From Candidatus Poribacteria bacterium (GTDB taxonomy: Bacteria; Poribacteria; WGA-4E; WGA-3G), in NCBI GenBank assembly GCA_022827625.1, contig JAJEIE010000033.1, positions 248,001 through 312,000 of the forward strand: a stretch of 64,000 nt of DNA, read 5' to 3'. Position numbers and translations under genes: made by a program. Below, piece by piece: positions 9,557-18,001 of the stretch (the stretch's first letter is position 1; each line of letters opens with the position of its first letter). The notes beneath the pieces were generated by a model. The model did no database searches. It was not told the origin of the DNA and was given only the letters and a program-made list of their open reading frames with translations.

Positions 9557-10321
9557 ATGCCTATGGAAAATTTGATCACAGTCATTGGGCGCGGGCATTC
9601 GGGAACGCGCGCTATTTCGCATACCTTGTATGCCAGTGGGGTTTTCATGGGAAGCCAACTGAACCCATCCGGTGATAAAATCCCACCGTTCGCGATGTAT
9701 GATGCGTGTCGAGTGATGGCGCAATACATCAAATGGCAAGGCGGGTTATCGTGGGATTTTGAACCGCTATTTACAATGCCGATCGATCCAGAATTTGAGG
9801 GGCTTATCAGGACATACCTTGAGGATGTCCTACGGGATCCGGCTCCGCACAAGGGCTGGAAAATTCCAGAGACCACACTCGTCTATCCGTGGATAATTCG
9901 GATGTTTCCGGAGATAAAATATATCCATTGGATTCGGGATCCACGGGACTGTATTCGGGGGAGCCACAAAACCGATGACCTTCGGGACTTCGGGGTCGTA
10001 TACCCTGAAACCGACGATATCTATGAACGACGGGCGATTTCGTGGATCTATCAGTATAAGCTCATGCAGGCAACACCGATGCCTAAGAATGTTATCCAGA
10101 TCCGTTTTGAGGATTTTGTACTGAATCAGGAAAAAACCCTTAAGCAACTTGAGGCGTTCTTAGGTATTCCGTTAGGTCGGATAATTGTCCGACCGGATGC
10201 GGTCGCACGTTGGAAAAAAGATTTTTTGGAATTAGAACCAGGGAAATCGTTACCGCAATACGAATTTGCGTTTCTGCAAGAGGCAATTGTTGAAAACGGT
10301 TATCCCTTAACACCAACTTAA
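9557..10321 (+). CDS. Sulfotransferase-family protein
   Basis: 254 residues. GRGHSGTRAIS (11-21) is a P-loop-like 5'-phosphosulfate binding segment. WIRDPRDCIRGSH (125-137) matches the 3'-phosphate (PAPS) binding region of sulfotransferases. The expected role is transfer of a sulfuryl group from PAPS to a carbohydrate or other acceptor; the acceptor is unknown. ATG-CCT-ATG gives two possible starts two codons apart. No clear Shine-Dalgarno is present in the AT-rich leader, where TATAAT occurs near 9503. The gene faces away from the binding-protein gene, so the 130-bp gap holds divergent promoters. Confidence 0.75.
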   Translation: MPMENLITVIGRGHSGTRAISHTLYASGVFMGSQLNPSGDKIPPFAMYDACRVMAQYIKWQGGLSWDFEPLFTMPIDPEFEGLIRTYLEDVLRDPAPHKGWKIPETTLVYPWIIRMFPEIKYIHWIRDPRDCIRGSHKTDDLRDFGVVYPETDDIYERRAISWIYQYKLMQATPMPKNVIQIRFEDFVLNQEKTLKQLEAFLGIPLGRIIVRPDAVARWKKDFLELEPGKSLPQYEFAFLQEAIVENGYPLTPT

Positions 10322-10322
10322 T

Positions 10323-10352
10323 AGTTTTCAGTTGTCGGTTTTCAGTTGTCGG
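10323..10352. repeat. Short TTTTCAGTTGTCGG direct repeat
   Basis: TTTTCAGTTGTCGG occurs twice in a row just after the sulfotransferase stop. It belongs with the TCAGC-type low-complexity repeats found at other gene ends in the window. The remainder of the gap to 10455 shows no gene. Confidence 0.5.
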
Positions 10353-10455
10353 TTAAATGCTTGCGGCAGTTGCCTGGCACTTGAATGCCACAAGTCGTTC
10401 TTGCCCGAATACCGATAACTAATTTTACGTACAGTCTTGATAAAAAGGAATTATT

Positions 10456-11481
10456 ATGTCAACAAATACTTCTTATCGTGTTGGACTCGTCGGCGCTGGT
10501 GGAATCGCCAATGCGCACGCCAGCGCGTGTCAACAAGCACCGAGTGCTGAATTGGCAGCGATCTGTGATGTGTCGGAGCATGCATTAGCCACCTTCGGTG
10601 AACGATATGACGTAGATCCTGAGAACCGGTACCTCTCTTTAGAAGAGATGTTAGACACCGAGAACTTGGACATCGCTATTATCTGCACATGGGGTGCCTT
10701 TCACGCTGAGGTCGGTATCCAGATTTCTGAATCCCAGCAGGTGAAAGCGATTTTGTGTGAAAAGCCGTTTACCTCGACTGCTGCGGAGGCGGAAGCGTTT
10801 GTCAGTGCGGCGCAAGAGAACGGTGTGCTGGTGGCAGAAGCGTTTAAATTTCGACATCATCCGATGCACCTGAAGGCGAAAGAACTCATTGATTCGGGGG
10901 CAATCGGGGATTTTAAGACGATCCGCAGCACCTTCTGCACGGGTGGCGGCGGCGGTGGTCCTGAAACGCGCCGTCCTGAGATGAACTGGCGGTTTAACAA
11001 GGCGAAAGGCGGCGGTAGTATTTACGATCTGGCGTGTTACAATATCCACCACGCGCGATTTATGTTTGGTGCTGAACCGATTCGGGTGTCCGGGATGTCT
11101 CAAGCCGGGTTAGAGGTGGACGATGGTTCCTATCTATTGTTGGTATTCCCGGGTGAACGCGTGGCACAGATTTCTACCGGTTTTAATTGCGCCGGTGGAC
11201 AGTATGCCGAGATGTCCGGCACTGGTGGTATGTGTCGACTCGATCGGGTTTGGAATAACGAGAACTCAGCGGTCAATATTGAACTCATCACACGAGAGGG
11301 CACAGAAGTTATTGATTTTGAACCGTGTTTCCAATTTGCGTTGCAGTTAGAGCATCTATGCGAAGTTTTAACAACTGGAAAACCGCACCGGGTCTCACCG
11401 GAAAGCTGCGTGAATCAGATGCGGGTCATTGATGCTGCGTTTGAAGCGATGGCGACTGGACGAACGGTTGAGTTGGGGTGA
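10456..11481 (+). CDS. Gfo/Idh/MocA family oxidoreductase
   Basis: 341-residue NAD(P)-dependent sugar or cyclitol dehydrogenase-like protein. The N-terminal Rossmann fold shows VGLVGAGGIANAH (9-21). AILCEKPF (98-105) is the conserved EKP motif that contributes the catalytic lysine. The second half contains FKFRHHPMHLKAKELIDSGAIG and GGGSIYDLACYNIHHARFMFG, typical of the C-terminal alpha/beta domain. An unusual run of six glycines (GGGGGG) sits around residue 160. Start: ATG with AAGGA upstream. The specific substrate is not identifiable. Confidence 0.88.
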   Translation: MSTNTSYRVGLVGAGGIANAHASACQQAPSAELAAICDVSEHALATFGERYDVDPENRYLSLEEMLDTENLDIAIICTWGAFHAEVGIQISESQQVKAILCEKPFTSTAAEAEAFVSAAQENGVLVAEAFKFRHHPMHLKAKELIDSGAIGDFKTIRSTFCTGGGGGGPETRRPEMNWRFNKAKGGGSIYDLACYNIHHARFMFGAEPIRVSGMSQAGLEVDDGSYLLLVFPGERVAQISTGFNCAGGQYAEMSGTGGMCRLDRVWNNENSAVNIELITREGTEVIDFEPCFQFALQLEHLCEVLTTGKPHRVSPESCVNQMRVIDAAFEAMATGRTVELG

Positions 11482-11529
11482 CGTGGGTTTGGTATTTGTA
11501 ACGTAAAGTGTAAGTTGGTAGATACAAAT

Positions 11530-11555
11530 GCACAGGCTAACAGCCTATGCTACAA
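11530..11555 (-). repeat. REP-like hairpin, AGGCT-stem type
   Basis: AGGCTAACAGCCTATGCTAC repeats the 6888 element almost exactly. The stem is AGGCT/AGCCT with the CTAC tail on the plus strand. It lies in the 142-bp gap before the HAD hydrolase gene. Confidence 0.65.
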
Positions 11556-11623
11556 CAACTCACAGAATCTAAAAGCGTCTGCTACAAAGGTGACAATTTC
11601 CGTTATTCTAACAACTAACTACT

Positions 11624-12319
11624 ATGGCGAATTTTACGGAGACAAAAGCACTTACTTTTGATTTATTTGGTACGATTCTGGATTTAGGCGGTAGCCTAAC
11701 ACCCTTCATTAGCGAATCCCTAAATGCCCGTGATGCGAATGTATCAGCCGATGATTTTTGGGCACAGTGGCGGTATCGCCAGCGGATTGAGCAGTATCAG
11801 GATACGATTATGATGCTCGGGCATAGCGGCTATCTGGAGACTGTTCGGCGCGCTGTCCACTATGTTCTGAGGGCAAACGGTATTGATGCGGCTCCCGAAA
11901 CAGTGGCGGAGTTTATGCGGGGTTGGCAGTCTCTCTCGCCTTTCCCTGAAGTTTTGTCTGCCCTCGCGAAACTGAAATCTCGGTATCAGTTGGTGGTTTT
12001 ATCTAACGGCGATCCGTCGTTTCTGGATTATCTCGTCACGGAACGGGTGGCATGGGAGTTTGACGCTGTGATTTCGGTTACATCGGTGGGTGCGTTTAAG
12101 CCGCATCCAGCGGTTTATCGTGGTGCAGCCGGGAAGTTAGGGCTTGAAGTCAATGCGTGTATCATGGTATCGGCGAATTCGTTTGATATTATGGGGGCGC
12201 GGGCGTGCGGCTTTAGGGGCGCGTTTGTGAACCGCTACGAACTACCGTATGAGGATACACCGTATCAACCGGATGTAACGGTGGATGATTTTACGGCGTT
12301 AGCAGCAGCCTTGCTATAA
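11624..12319 (+). CDS. HAD-superfamily hydrolase, haloacid dehalogenase type II-like
   Basis: 231 residues. Motif I is TFDLFGTILD with the nucleophile D13. Motif II is VVLSNGD, motif III the lysine in AFKPHPAVY, and motif IV-like VSANSFDIMGARACGF, the layout of type II haloacid dehalogenases and related phosphatases. The cap domain lies between motifs I and II. The reaction is hydrolysis of a C-halogen or phosphate ester bond; sequence alone does not decide which. The ATG has no convincing Shine-Dalgarno. The gene is convergent with the TolB-like gene, and the short space between them is filled by TCAGCGGTCAG repeats. Confidence 0.82.
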   Translation: MANFTETKALTFDLFGTILDLGGSLTPFISESLNARDANVSADDFWAQWRYRQRIEQYQDTIMMLGHSGYLETVRRAVHYVLRANGIDAAPETVAEFMRGWQSLSPFPEVLSALAKLKSRYQLVVLSNGDPSFLDYLVTERVAWEFDAVISVTSVGAFKPHPAVYRGAAGKLGLEVNACIMVSANSFDIMGARACGFRGAFVNRYELPYEDTPYQPDVTVDDFTALAAALL

Positions 12320-12320
12320 G

Positions 12321-12360
12321 AGCAGTCAGCGGTCAGGTCGCTTCGCTTTCAGCGGTCAGG
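12321..12360. repeat. AGCGGTCAG-type short repeats at a convergent gene junction
   Basis: AGCAGTCAGCGGTCAG and TTCAGCGGTCAGG surround GTCGCTTCGC. On the minus strand the repeat supplies the last codons and stop (CCTGACCGCTGA) of the TolB-like gene. Confidence 0.55.
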
Positions 12361-13311
12361 GCTCTTTACTTTACCCCATAGTGTTGTTAATAATGACATC
12401 GAGGGGGAGACGGGCAGCTGCTTCGGTGCGAACCAATTCCCGGTATCATTACTCCCGTTGTCTGTCAGCCGTGTCGCCTTTTGACTTATTAAATTGACTT
12501 TGAAAATTTGTGAGTTGCTTCCGATAACGCCTTCTGTGTAAATAATCTCATTCCCAAACGGTGCCCACGCCGGTGTGTTCGCAATGAATGACTCAATCCG
12601 TTTGAGATACGTTCCATCGCGATTCGCGATGAATAGAGACTTTCGCTTTACTGCGGGTTTAAACCAAACAAAGGCGACTCTGTTTTCAAGTGGTGACCAT
12701 GCGGGTTCAGACATTCTTGGGAAGTCGTCAGGAAAAAGCGTCTCCTGCGCACGCGTTTCTAAGTTGATAAACCGGATTTGACGGCTTGCCCAGTGAATTT
12801 CGTCTGCGACCACAAAAGCGATTTCTGTGCCGTCCGATGACCATTTTGGGTATCCACTGTGGGCATTCTTTAGATGCACAATCAGTTCCACAGACGTTCC
12901 GTCTGGGTTGGCTGTGTGGATATTTATACCCCCTAAAGCACGCTGTGCATAGGCAATTCTCTTGCCATCAGGCGACCATTCGGGATGTGTTCTGTAGGCA
13001 TTCGTGAACCCAAACAGCGGGCGCACATTCCTTCCATCTGGATCCATTAGATAGAGATCACGCGTCCCGCCGCGGTTGGAGTTGAAGAGAATCTGGTCGC
13101 CTTTTGGTGAGATGACCGGGTTGCAATCAACGGCGCGGTCGTAGGTGAGTCGCTCCTGTCGGGTTCCGTTCGGGTTCATTATGTAGATTTCCCAATTGCC
13201 GTCGCGATTTGACGAAAACACAATCTTTTCGCTACTCAGGGGTTTGGCAAAAACTGGACAGAGCAATCCGAAGATGAGACAACAGAGGATAAATATGTGT
13301 CGCAGTTTCAT
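12349..13311 (-). CDS. Exported TolB-like beta-propeller (PD40) protein
   Basis: 320 residues from the ATG at 13311. I prefer this start to an ATG five codons upstream because GGGAGG lies 7 nt before it and MKLRHIFILCCLIFGLLCPVFA is a clean signal peptide. Blades of the WD40-like PD40 type repeat: IVFSSNRDGNWEIYIMNPNG, ILFNSNRGGTRDLYLMDPDG, HPEWSPDGKRIAYAQ, YPKWSSDGTEIAFV, PAWSPLENRVAFV. TolB-type propellers are periplasmic and bind partner proteins; a specific role is unknown. It follows the 13339-14127 gene by 27 bp on the same strand, so the two are probably one operon. The C-terminus KSPDR is encoded by a dispersed repeat. Confidence 0.82.
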   Translation of the reverse strand: MKLRHIFILCCLIFGLLCPVFAKPLSSEKIVFSSNRDGNWEIYIMNPNGTRQERLTYDRAVDCNPVISPKGDQILFNSNRGGTRDLYLMDPDGRNVRPLFGFTNAYRTHPEWSPDGKRIAYAQRALGGINIHTANPDGTSVELIVHLKNAHSGYPKWSSDGTEIAFVVADEIHWASRQIRFINLETRAQETLFPDDFPRMSEPAWSPLENRVAFVWFKPAVKRKSLFIANRDGTYLKRIESFIANTPAWAPFGNEIIYTEGVIGSNSQIFKVNLISQKATRLTDNGSNDTGNWFAPKQLPVSPSMSLLTTLWGKVKSPDR

Positions 13312-13338
13312 AAGCACCCTCCCCATGTTGCCAAAGCA

Positions 13339-14127
13339 TTATGGGCGCATTTTGAGTTGCGACCATGTCACAGCAAGTTTATCGTGCGGTTCAACAGCAA
13401 GAATTTTATCCTGAAGGGTAGCGGCATAGAACAGCAGGTTTTCAATAAACGGAAGATTCGTATCGACCTTCACCTGATCTTCATTTTGTATCGCCGTGAT
13501 GATATATGCGCCCTTACCGTGATATAGAAGTGCCACCACGAGATGTTTACCAACCGTGGCGAGTGGAATATACGCGGGATCGGGGTTGTGCCATTTATCA
13601 TCCGTCACAAACTCTTTTATCTTGTTTGGCTCAGTGAAAAGCGTCCCAACCTCTGGTGCTTTTGTCGGTTCAAAATTCTGTGTCCTATCGGTTTCATCAC
13701 CATTTAGAGGTTTAGGGAGCCAAGGTGTTGGACACCCGACAGCATCATCGTGGTCCTGCTCAACGTTAATACAAACCCCGCCCTCTTCAACAAACGCTAA
13801 AACGGCATCTGCGCCCTGATCCGTGAAACGCCATCCCCCTTCACAAATCTCACCTTGCCCAAGCCAAAGGATATCAAAATCAGCGGCATCGGCTTTCGGG
13901 AGTTTCGGATCTTTCGTAATTTCGTACTCGAAGGTAAAATTCTCAACTTTTTTCACATTTTTACTAATCGTTGGTGCTTCAACTTGGGTTATGTTGTTCC
14001 CCAACATCAGTACCTTTTTTGTTGACGCAGCTATTGATGTAACAGAGAACATCACTACAGTAAAGAGAAAACACAAACAACCCACTAAAACCGTATGAGA
14101 TTGACTCGTTATTGTATCCCTTTCCAT
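13339..14127 (-). CDS. Exported protein of unknown function, possible ThuA/glutamine-amidotransferase-like fold
   Basis: 262 residues. The N-terminus contains a hydrophobic signal (TVLVGCLCFLFTVVMFSVTSIAAS). Next comes KKVLMLGNN and an ADFDILWLGQGEICEGG...GADAVLAFVEEGGVCINVEQDHDD segment that looks like a Rossmann-type class I amidotransferase-like (ThuA/DUF4350-like) layout. LVVALLYHGKGAYIITAIQ and IENLLFYAATL near the end fit the same fold. I do not see a catalytic triad, so the call is structural only. Start: ATG with AAGGAG 11 nt upstream. It lies just upstream of the TolB-like gene, in the same orientation. Confidence 0.6.
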   Translation of the reverse strand: MERDTITSQSHTVLVGCLCFLFTVVMFSVTSIAASTKKVLMLGNNITQVEAPTISKNVKKVENFTFEYEITKDPKLPKADAADFDILWLGQGEICEGGWRFTDQGADAVLAFVEEGGVCINVEQDHDDAVGCPTPWLPKPLNGDETDRTQNFEPTKAPEVGTLFTEPNKIKEFVTDDKWHNPDPAYIPLATVGKHLVVALLYHGKGAYIITAIQNEDQVKVDTNLPFIENLLFYAATLQDKILAVEPHDKLAVTWSQLKMRP

Positions 14128-14295
14128 TTCTTACATAGCTCCTTTTGATGTAGTAGAAAATTGTGCAGGTTCCAGAATATAAAGGTTCGCTTACCTCTGC
14201 TCTGATAGACGTATCTGCGCTTATTTGCCGAAATAATAACATTATTGTAAAAAAAATGTCAAGAAAAAGTCAAATAATTCTTCTTCTTGACGAAT

Positions 14296-14460
14296 TTACC
14301 GTGGGATGCCGTCGATGGTGAGGAAATTGTTGTAGACGATTTGGGTTTTGTCTCTGGAGAGTTTCATCTTCTCGCCGCGCTAATCGAGTGGGAGGTCGAG
14401 GTTCGGAATGTAGTATTGTTCGATGGCTTTGCGGATGGGGCTGATGTTGAGGTTCGGCAT
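14296..14460 (-). pseudogene. Remnant of a restriction-modification methylase: first 17 codons joined to a C-terminal piece
   Basis: Reading from the ATG at 14460 gives MPNLNISPIRKAIEQYY, the N-terminus of the R-M enzyme whose other copy starts at 17273 (MPHLNIRPTHKPIKQYY). It then runs without a break into IPNLDLPLD-stop-RGEKMKLSRDK and TQIVYNNFLTIDGIP, which is the C-terminal region of the same enzyme (16024-16130 in the other copy). Hundreds of codons are missing between the two parts. A TAG replaces the tryptophan codon at the end of LPLDW. A TAA ends the remnant. It starts 5 bp after the stop of the gene at 14466-15017. Confidence 0.8.
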
Positions 14461-14465
14461 AGCGT

Positions 14466-15017
14466 TCACAACTTTTGATTGGGCAGAGTTGTTGTGAATT
14501 CTTCAATAGTTTGTGCTTGTATTGCTACGCGGCGGAGCTGCTTGAGCTGCTGCAGATCGTCAATACTCTCCAAGGTAGCCTTTAGGTCTTGCGTAGACTT
14601 CGGTTGGAATCGAAGTTCAAGAGCTTCAAGGATACCTTCAATGGTACTCTCTTTTACGCCATCGCGAATGCCTTGTTGGTGTACCTCTCTGAGATTTTCA
14701 ATAGGTTCCTTGGCGGCATGTTCCTGGAGAATCTTCACAATCATTGGTGCAATAGGGCGGAGTTTTTCCAGTAACTCATCATCATAAATTGAGAGAAAGA
14801 TTCCCTTGCTAACGTCCATAGGGAATCCCTCCACTTGTTCAACACCATCAAGCGCGTAGCGAACGCGCGCGAAGGGACCGTATCGGTGGCCTTTGTGATA
14901 AGGCTCTTCCACCCGTAAAAATTCGATGGAATCGACATTAGGTAAACGTCCTTTCACATCAACTGTCTTATATGTAAGCTCAAGCCTGTCAGCGGGATTC
15001 ATTTTATGTATTTTCAT
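14466..15017 (-). CDS. Unrecognised 183-residue protein, possible partner of the ADP-ribosyltransferase-like gene
   Basis: 183 residues. The N-terminal part (MKIHKMNPADRLELTYKTVD... to FLSIYDDELLEKLRP) is not recognised. The C-terminal part (about 125-180: GVKESTIEGILEALELRFQP, LKATLESIDDLQQLKQLRRV and TIEEFTTTL) resembles the helical tail seen at the end of many Rpn/DUF4351-type and related small proteins, with no nuclease core in front. Start: ATG with AGGAG 8 nt upstream. It follows the 15050-15625 gene by 32 bp on the same strand, so the two form a probable operon. It could be an antitoxin or immunity partner; that is inference from position only. Confidence 0.65.
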   Translation of the reverse strand: MKIHKMNPADRLELTYKTVDVKGRLPNVDSIEFLRVEEPYHKGHRYGPFARVRYALDGVEQVEGFPMDVSKGIFLSIYDDELLEKLRPIAPMIVKILQEHAAKEPIENLREVHQQGIRDGVKESTIEGILEALELRFQPKSTQDLKATLESIDDLQQLKQLRRVAIQAQTIEEFTTTLPNQKL

Positions 15018-15049
15018 GAAAGTGACTCCTAATTATGAAAGATGCCCCT

Positions 15050-15625
15050 CTAATAAACATCAAAGCGATTCTGGACACAATTTGCGGGAATCCTACCGTA
15101 AGCAAGGAGTTCTGCATCTCGGAGCGCGCGGACCAAGGTCTCTAATTCGAGTGTCAAGTTAGGCGGGCGCGGGGTGCCTCCATTTGAGGGAGGCTGCATC
15201 GCTTGTTGTACCAGAAAATGCCCCATATTTCTTGGGTCAACAACACCGAGCAAGAATTCTTGTGAGCCATCGTGCTGGTAGGGAGGTCCCATAGCAGGAG
15301 GCAGTAGTATTTTCGCGATTTCCTTCACCGGGTCCAGAATTGTTATCTCGTCTGGCAGCGGATCTGGCACCTCAATTTCATAGACATAGGCAGGATTGTT
15401 TAGTGTCGGGATCACCGTACTATTTGACACTGCATAGTCGCGTGCCACTCCGTATGAGCGCGTCAGAGAAATAAAAGGGGTGTTGGCAGTGCCTCTGGAA
15501 ATATGATGCATCATCCGAGCAGCCGTTAGCGTCGATTCGGGAGTTCTGGCGGTAAACCCACTTTCCGCTGGATTGTTGAGATACCAATAAGTGTTAATGC
15601 CTGCCCCTCGGTAAAATATAGGCAT
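15050..15625 (-). CDS. Putative ADP-ribosyltransferase-fold protein (toxin-like)
   Basis: 191 residues. MPIFYRGAGIN gives the Y-R-G start of R-S-E type ADP-ribosyltransferases (R6). TPFISLTRSYGVARDYA (about 49-65) matches the FIS-T-S strand and the following helix. YVYEIEVPD and SQEFLLGVVDPRNM supply the later strands and a candidate catalytic Glu in the Q-E position. If active it would transfer ADP-ribose from NAD+ to a protein or nucleic acid target. No secretion signal is visible, so it would act in the cytoplasm. Start: ATG with AAAAGGAACGCA upstream. It is first in a two-gene unit and lies between two decayed copies of one R-M gene. Alternative: a non-enzymatic relative with the same fold. 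Confidence 0.6.
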   Translation of the reverse strand: MPIFYRGAGINTYWYLNNPAESGFTARTPESTLTAARMMHHISRGTANTPFISLTRSYGVARDYAVSNSTVIPTLNNPAYVYEIEVPDPLPDEITILDPVKEIAKILLPPAMGPPYQHDGSQEFLLGVVDPRNMGHFLVQQAMQPPSNGGTPRPPNLTLELETLVRALRDAELLAYGRIPANCVQNRFDVY

Positions 15626-15801
15626 TGCGTTCCTTTTATCTTCACTTACCCTTTTTCAAACAATGTGAAATCGTTGTCCACTCGCTATTAGTTTAACACG
15701 AATTGCGATGCTGTGTCAATTCAATCATTAGTTAGGTCGTGGGTTGTGGGTTCCAAGTTAGCAATTAGGAAAAGAAAGCCGGGATTGGGAAATCAAGAGT
15801 C

Positions 15802-15825
15802 GGGATTAGGAAATCCCTCCTACAG
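15802..15825 (-). repeat. REP-like hairpin, GGGATT-stem type
   Basis: GGGATTAGGAAATCCC followed by TCCTACAG, plus-strand tail. A decayed copy (GGGATTGGGAAATCAAGAG) lies just to its left at 15781. It overlaps the last codons of the R-M pseudogene region. Confidence 0.65.
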
Positions 15826-17273
15826 AACAGAAGGTAACTTTTCGATAATATCTACTGTCTCTAAGCTAACGGTGATGACCTTGCCTATCAACTTGACGAT
15901 GTACTGTGGGTCATCGGCACGGTTGGGATCGTTGACGATGCCGCTCCGTTTGTCTGTCTTTACACGATACTGGTCTATCACCCACTCCAATGCGGAACGG
16001 GTGCCGAGTCGGTAATCAAAGACTTGTGGCGGAATGCCGTCGATGGTGAGGAAATTGTTGTAGACGATTTGGGTTTTGTCTCTGGAGAGTTTCATCTTCT
16101 CGACGCGCCAATCAAGTGGGAGGTCGGGGTTCTGGATGAACTTGAGCTTGCTGAATTCGGGTTGAGATTCATAGTGAACGTGGATTTCTGCGAGTCGTTC
16201 GCCAGCCTTTGCGAAGCTCCAGAAGTCCTTAGCAAAAGGGATGTGGGGCAGATCGCGTTTGAGGTTCGCCTCGTATTTTTCTCGATAGTCGGGGTGATGT
16301 AAGAGTCCGTAGTTGTAGTGGAAGATGTCCCACTTGGTGATGGTGTCGTCTTTATAGTGGGTTCGGAACTCGATTAATGCCCAATCGGTGATGTTTTCGC
16401 ATGCCATCAAACGCCACACCCTCAAGAAAGCCGTTATTCGTTACAAAAGCGACAACCCCTTCTTCTCCAATCCTATCCGATGCCCATCGAATCGCTTTTA
16501 CATACGGATCGGAGAGTTTATTTCTCAGCGTTGCTTTAGAATCTCTGGCGTACGTGTCCGCAACCAACTTGTCCATCGTCTCATATTTCCGGTTCTTGTT
16601 GTTGTCGTTTTCGTTGACCTGCCCCATATTATAGGGTGGGTTGCCGATAACGATGAACATATCGGATTCTTTCTGCTTTTCAACGTGTGCGGTATTGTCA
16701 GGGGTGAAAAGATTGTGTATTGTTTTGGCGTTCGGTTTCGATGAGTGCGGTTAGTTTTTCACCGAGTTCTGGCACGATCTCTCGGAATTCGGTGACGGCG
16801 GTATGCCACGCGGCGATGTTCTCCTCCTGATAGGCGAAGAAGGTCTGTAGCACGTGGACGAGGTTCCGCGGTTCGCGGATGTCGAGGTCGAGTTGGAGCT
16901 CACCGTGTTGGTAGAGGAGTGCGTGGGTTGGCGACTGCACGACGATGTTCTTGGACGGATAGCCTGCAGCAAATTTCTTGTCTGCTTCTGTGTAAAGATT
17001 GTCCTGTGTATCTTTTGCTTCCCAATGTCCAAAGGGTAGGTTGAAGGTATCGACGACTTCGCCATCGGGTGTGATGCGTCTTTTTTCTGGTGTGTAGTGT
17101 GTCTTTTCACAGAGGAGCGTGAGGTTTGCTTGGCGCGAGTAGTGTTGGAGGAGGTTTTGGAATGCTGCTCGGACGGTGCCTTCGTTCTGTTCGCCAAGCC
17201 GTTCATAGGTTTCAAGTTCGGCGTAGTATTGTTTGATGGGTTTGTGGGTGGGTCTAATATTGAGATGGGGCAT
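15820..17273 (-). pseudogene. Type IIG/ISP-like restriction-modification methylase, broken by two deletions
   Basis: Three pieces in different frames line up in the order of one large enzyme. Piece 1 (17273-16698) is the N-terminal nuclease-side region: MPHLNIRPTHKPIKQYYAEL, LPFGHWEAKDTQDNLYTEAD, FAAGYPSKNIVVQSP. Piece 2 (about 16720-16352) has LFTPDNTAHVEKQKESD and the N6-adenine methylase motif IV NPPYN, then WASDRIGEEGVVAFVTNN and AFDGMRKH. Piece 3 (16425-15820) is the C-terminal target-recognition side: ENITDWALIEFRTHY, TKWDIFHYNYGLLHHPDYR, FDYRLGTRSALEWVIDQYRV. From memory, intact relatives are near 1000 residues; here the middle and the part after motif IV are missing. Both joins shift the frame, so no functional enzyme is expected. 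Confidence 0.85.
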
Positions 17274-18001
17274 CGCTTTTGAGTTATCTTGTTTTCGATT
17301 AGACCTTGGGATCGTAGGGGCGAGGAATGTAATACATTGTCCCGCAAGCCCACACGCGACTTGCGCTATGGATTTCGTCTATTCCCAGACTAAATCCCCG
17401 CGTCCGTGCCATGAATTCCAATCGGACAGAGAACGCCTGAAGAAACCCTGAGAAATACCCAAGCAAATCCCCTCCGCCGCATGTACCTTAGAACTCAAAC
17501 TGATGGACGTGACTATAGATTAACGGAATTGTATATCTGAATCAATCTTCGTTAAAAATGTTACACCTGTCTACCGTTTGGTGTGTTGCCTATAATGTTA
17601 GAGAGCCCAGTTACTGCAAGGGTTTGTTGATGTTTAATTCCTGATTTTCTCTTGTGTTGAAAAAAGAGAATTTCGCGAAAAGTGTAACATTTTTTTCTGG
17701 CAATTGGCTGTTGGCAATCGGAAACGGTTGGAAACTATTGTTTGTAGAATGATGCAATATTCGCCTCTTTGGTAAAGTCTTATGATATATTATACCATTT
17801 TTGCTAACTGATGTCAAGTAAAAAATATATTATCCGTTAGCCGTCAGCGGTCAGTGTCTATCTGAAGCGTAGATGATGCGGTGTGAGTTCTTTGTAGCAT
17901 AACCTGTTAGGTTGTGCCTTGTTACGTATAACCGATTCAACGATTTCAACCTGTGAAATCTCTACTGTCTGAATCGGGATATACAGGATTTTTAGACAAT
18001 C
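17274..18001. other. 728-bp intergenic stretch with a 13-bp inverted repeat, no convincing gene
   Basis: AAAAATGTTACAC (17554-17566) and GTGTAACATTTTT (17682-17694) are perfect inverted copies 115 bp apart, which could mark a small mobile element remnant. A CCGTCAGCGGTCAGTG repeat lies near 17840. Short open frames here show no family features, and I see no RNA gene. Confidence 0.4.

Noticed and set aside
17611-17817. 68-codon frame in the gap before the ATPase gene
   Set aside because: Composition is that of AT-rich non-coding DNA, the start has no Shine-Dalgarno, and it crosses one arm of an inverted repeat.
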